From: Nitrospinaceae bacterium | GTDB lineage: Bacteria > Nitrospinota > Nitrospinia > Nitrospinales > VA-1 | DNA length: 8,422 nucleotides | Direction: 5' to 3' | Assembly (NCBI GenBank): GCA_012961055.1 | Contig: DUAA01000231.1 | Location: forward strand, 4,438 to 12,859 | Part shown: piece after piece, positions 7,359 through 8,422 of the stretch | Layout: each line of letters starts with the position of its first letter | Numbering within the stretch: position 1 is the first letter of the stretch | The notes under the pieces: model-generated | Databases searched by the model: none | What the model was told of the DNA's origin: nothing | Seen by the model: only the letters and a program-made list of their open reading frames with translations | Made by a program: the position numbers and the translations under genes

Positions 7359-8422
7359 CTAGACCATACCTACGGCAGTGTGTTGCATTTGTTTGCGTTG
7401 CTCTTCGGTCATTTCTAATTGAGGCAGGTGGTTTGATCCATATTTATCGATATAGAGGAAAATGTATTCGCGGACGCAGGTTCTTAGGTCCCATTTTTGG
7501 TTGTGCTTTTGCTCGAAGCCATCAAATACATCCAAAGCTTCCTGAATGGTGAGACCTTCTTTAGTGGTGAAATAGTAGTCAAGCGCCAAGTCCCATTCCG
7601 GATTTTTATAGTAAGAGACACCGTATTTTTCCGGTTCGAACGCTATTGGACTGTATTTGCCCAACACAAAAGTCATGAACCCCAGTGAGTGAATATGCGC
7701 CGCATTTTTTTCGACGAAGGCTTTGCTGTCATCGGCTTCAGCAGAAGTCTCTCCGGGAAAACCGAAGAAACCCATTAGATGATTCCAGATACCAGCTTCG
7801 GATGACATGCGCAAATTGGTCTCAATGGCGCCGAGTTCTGTTGCTTTGTCCATGAGTTTTAGTACGCGCTGGTTTCCGGACTCATAACCGAAATGCAAAT
7901 ATTTGCATCCCGATTCTGCAACATCCTTCCAGACTTGTTCCTCGAGCAACGATTCTTCAAAGCGCATGTGAGTGGTCCAGGCAATATCGAGTTTTTCCTC
8001 GATCAACTTACGCGAAAGTTTCTGGAACAATGCTGGAGGATAAGATTCATCGGTGAAATGAAAAAACCGGGTTCCATATTTAGTTTTGAGTGACTTAATT
8101 TCCTGCACAATATGGTCCACTTGTTTGGTGCGGAACCCTTCTACATAACCCTGAAAATGGTCACAGAAGGTACATTTCCCCCAATAGCACCCGCGTGTCG
8201 CGAGGTAGGGGAGAATAAGGTTCGGCACAAAATATTTTTCCAGCGGCAGTCCATCAAAATCAGGCGGCGGCAAATCGGCTAAATTTTCGGAGCACACTTC
8301 CTTATTAACGTGAATGCCCGTATCGTCTTTATAGATGAGGTTTGGAAGTTGTGAAAACGTACTTCCACTCTCCACCGCTTCGGTTAATCTCAGGTAAGCC
8401 GACTCCCCTTCGTACACCACTA
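7359..8422 (-). CDS. Radical SAM protein, probably B12-binding type (5' end outside the window)
   Basis: The 5' part lies beyond the right edge; 354 codons and the stop TAG are visible. The first residues (VVYEGESAYLRLTEAV) look like the end of a cobalamin-binding domain, where such proteins carry a GEGE-like loop. A linker with LPPPDFDGLPLEKYF follows, as in B12-binding radical SAM enzymes. Near residue 78 of the visible part comes RGCYWGKCTFCDH, the iron-sulfur cluster motif, spaced CX4CX2C instead of the usual CX3CX2C. Further barrel landmarks are HFTDES (121-126), HFGYESGN (176-183) and GFFGFPGE (217-224). Such enzymes do radical methylations, ring contractions or similar reactions on lipids, cofactors or peptides; the substrate here is unknown. 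It faces mnmE tail to tail and does not belong to that operon. GTG 8420 at the edge is not the true start. Confidence 0.88.
   Translation of the reverse strand, partial: VVYEGESAYLRLTEAVESGSTFSQLPNLIYKDDTGIHVNKEVCSENLADLPPPDFDGLPLEKYFVPNLILPYLATRGCYWGKCTFCDHFQGYVEGFRTKQVDHIVQEIKSLKTKYGTRFFHFTDESYPPALFQKLSRKLIEEKLDIAWTTHMRFEESLLEEQVWKDVAESGCKYLHFGYESGNQRVLKLMDKATELGAIETNLRMSSEAGIWNHLMGFFGFPGETSAEADDSKAFVEKNAAHIHSLGFMTFVLGKYSPIAFEPEKYGVSYYKNPEWDLALDYYFTTKEGLTIQEALDVFDGFEQKHNQKWDLRTCVREYIFLYIDKYGSNHLPQLEMTEEQRKQMQHTAVGMV

Noticed and set aside
7301..7552. Plus-strand 83-codon frame
   Set aside because: Most of it is antisense to the radical SAM gene, and it has no ribosome binding site.

Overview
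The window is a 8.4 kb piece of a bacterial chromosome made of housekeeping genes, flanked by less familiar genes. The core, on the + strand, runs tyrS, then rpmH, rnpA, yidD, yidC and mnmE. This is the widespread 'rpmH to mnmE' ribosome, RNA-processing and membrane-insertion block. YidC has a long periplasmic domain, which points to a Gram-negative cell. Moderate-to-low GC, the KMSKS-type TyrRS, a Lys in place of the usual hydrophilic-groove Arg of YidC, and a cobalamin-type radical SAM protein nearby would suit a Nitrospinota or delta-proteobacteria-like lineage. That taxonomic guess is inference only.

Layout. Positions 3-563 (minus) hold the N-terminal 187 codons of an unrecognised gene that leaves the window on the left. 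It has a good promoter (TTGAAA-17-TATAAA) and a good Shine-Dalgarno, and its last visible residues resemble a methyltransferase motif I. Next, 665-1048 (minus) encodes a small four-helix membrane protein of unknown family. tyrS (1312-2511) follows in the opposite direction and ends in a clear hairpin terminator. Positions 2544-2990 are a gene-free stretch with a possible 47-codon gene remnant and a near-consensus promoter (TTGACA-17-AATAAT) for the ribosomal protein gene. rpmH (3004-3138) is only 44 codons. rnpA, yidD and yidC follow in close order, and yidC starts at TTG with a good Shine-Dalgarno. mnmE has a leader that can fold so as to hide one of its two possible Shine-Dalgarno sites. A convergent partial gene at 7359-8422 encodes a radical SAM enzyme, probably with a B12-binding domain beyond the window, and its cluster motif is the unusual CX4CX2C.

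How they fit: L34 goes into the large ribosomal subunit. RnpA is the protein part of RNase P, which trims tRNA 5' ends. YidD and YidC help insert membrane proteins. MnmE modifies the wobble uridine of tRNAs, and TyrRS charges tRNA-Tyr. The usual partner genes jag/khpB (between yidC and mnmE), dnaA (upstream of rpmH) and mnmG (after mnmE) are absent here, so the ancestral block is cut down.

I see no CRISPR array, transposase, tRNA or rRNA gene, and no convincing new defence or mobile system. The items most worth a second look are the CX4CX2C radical SAM enzyme, the mnmE leader hairpin and the unrecognised left-edge gene.
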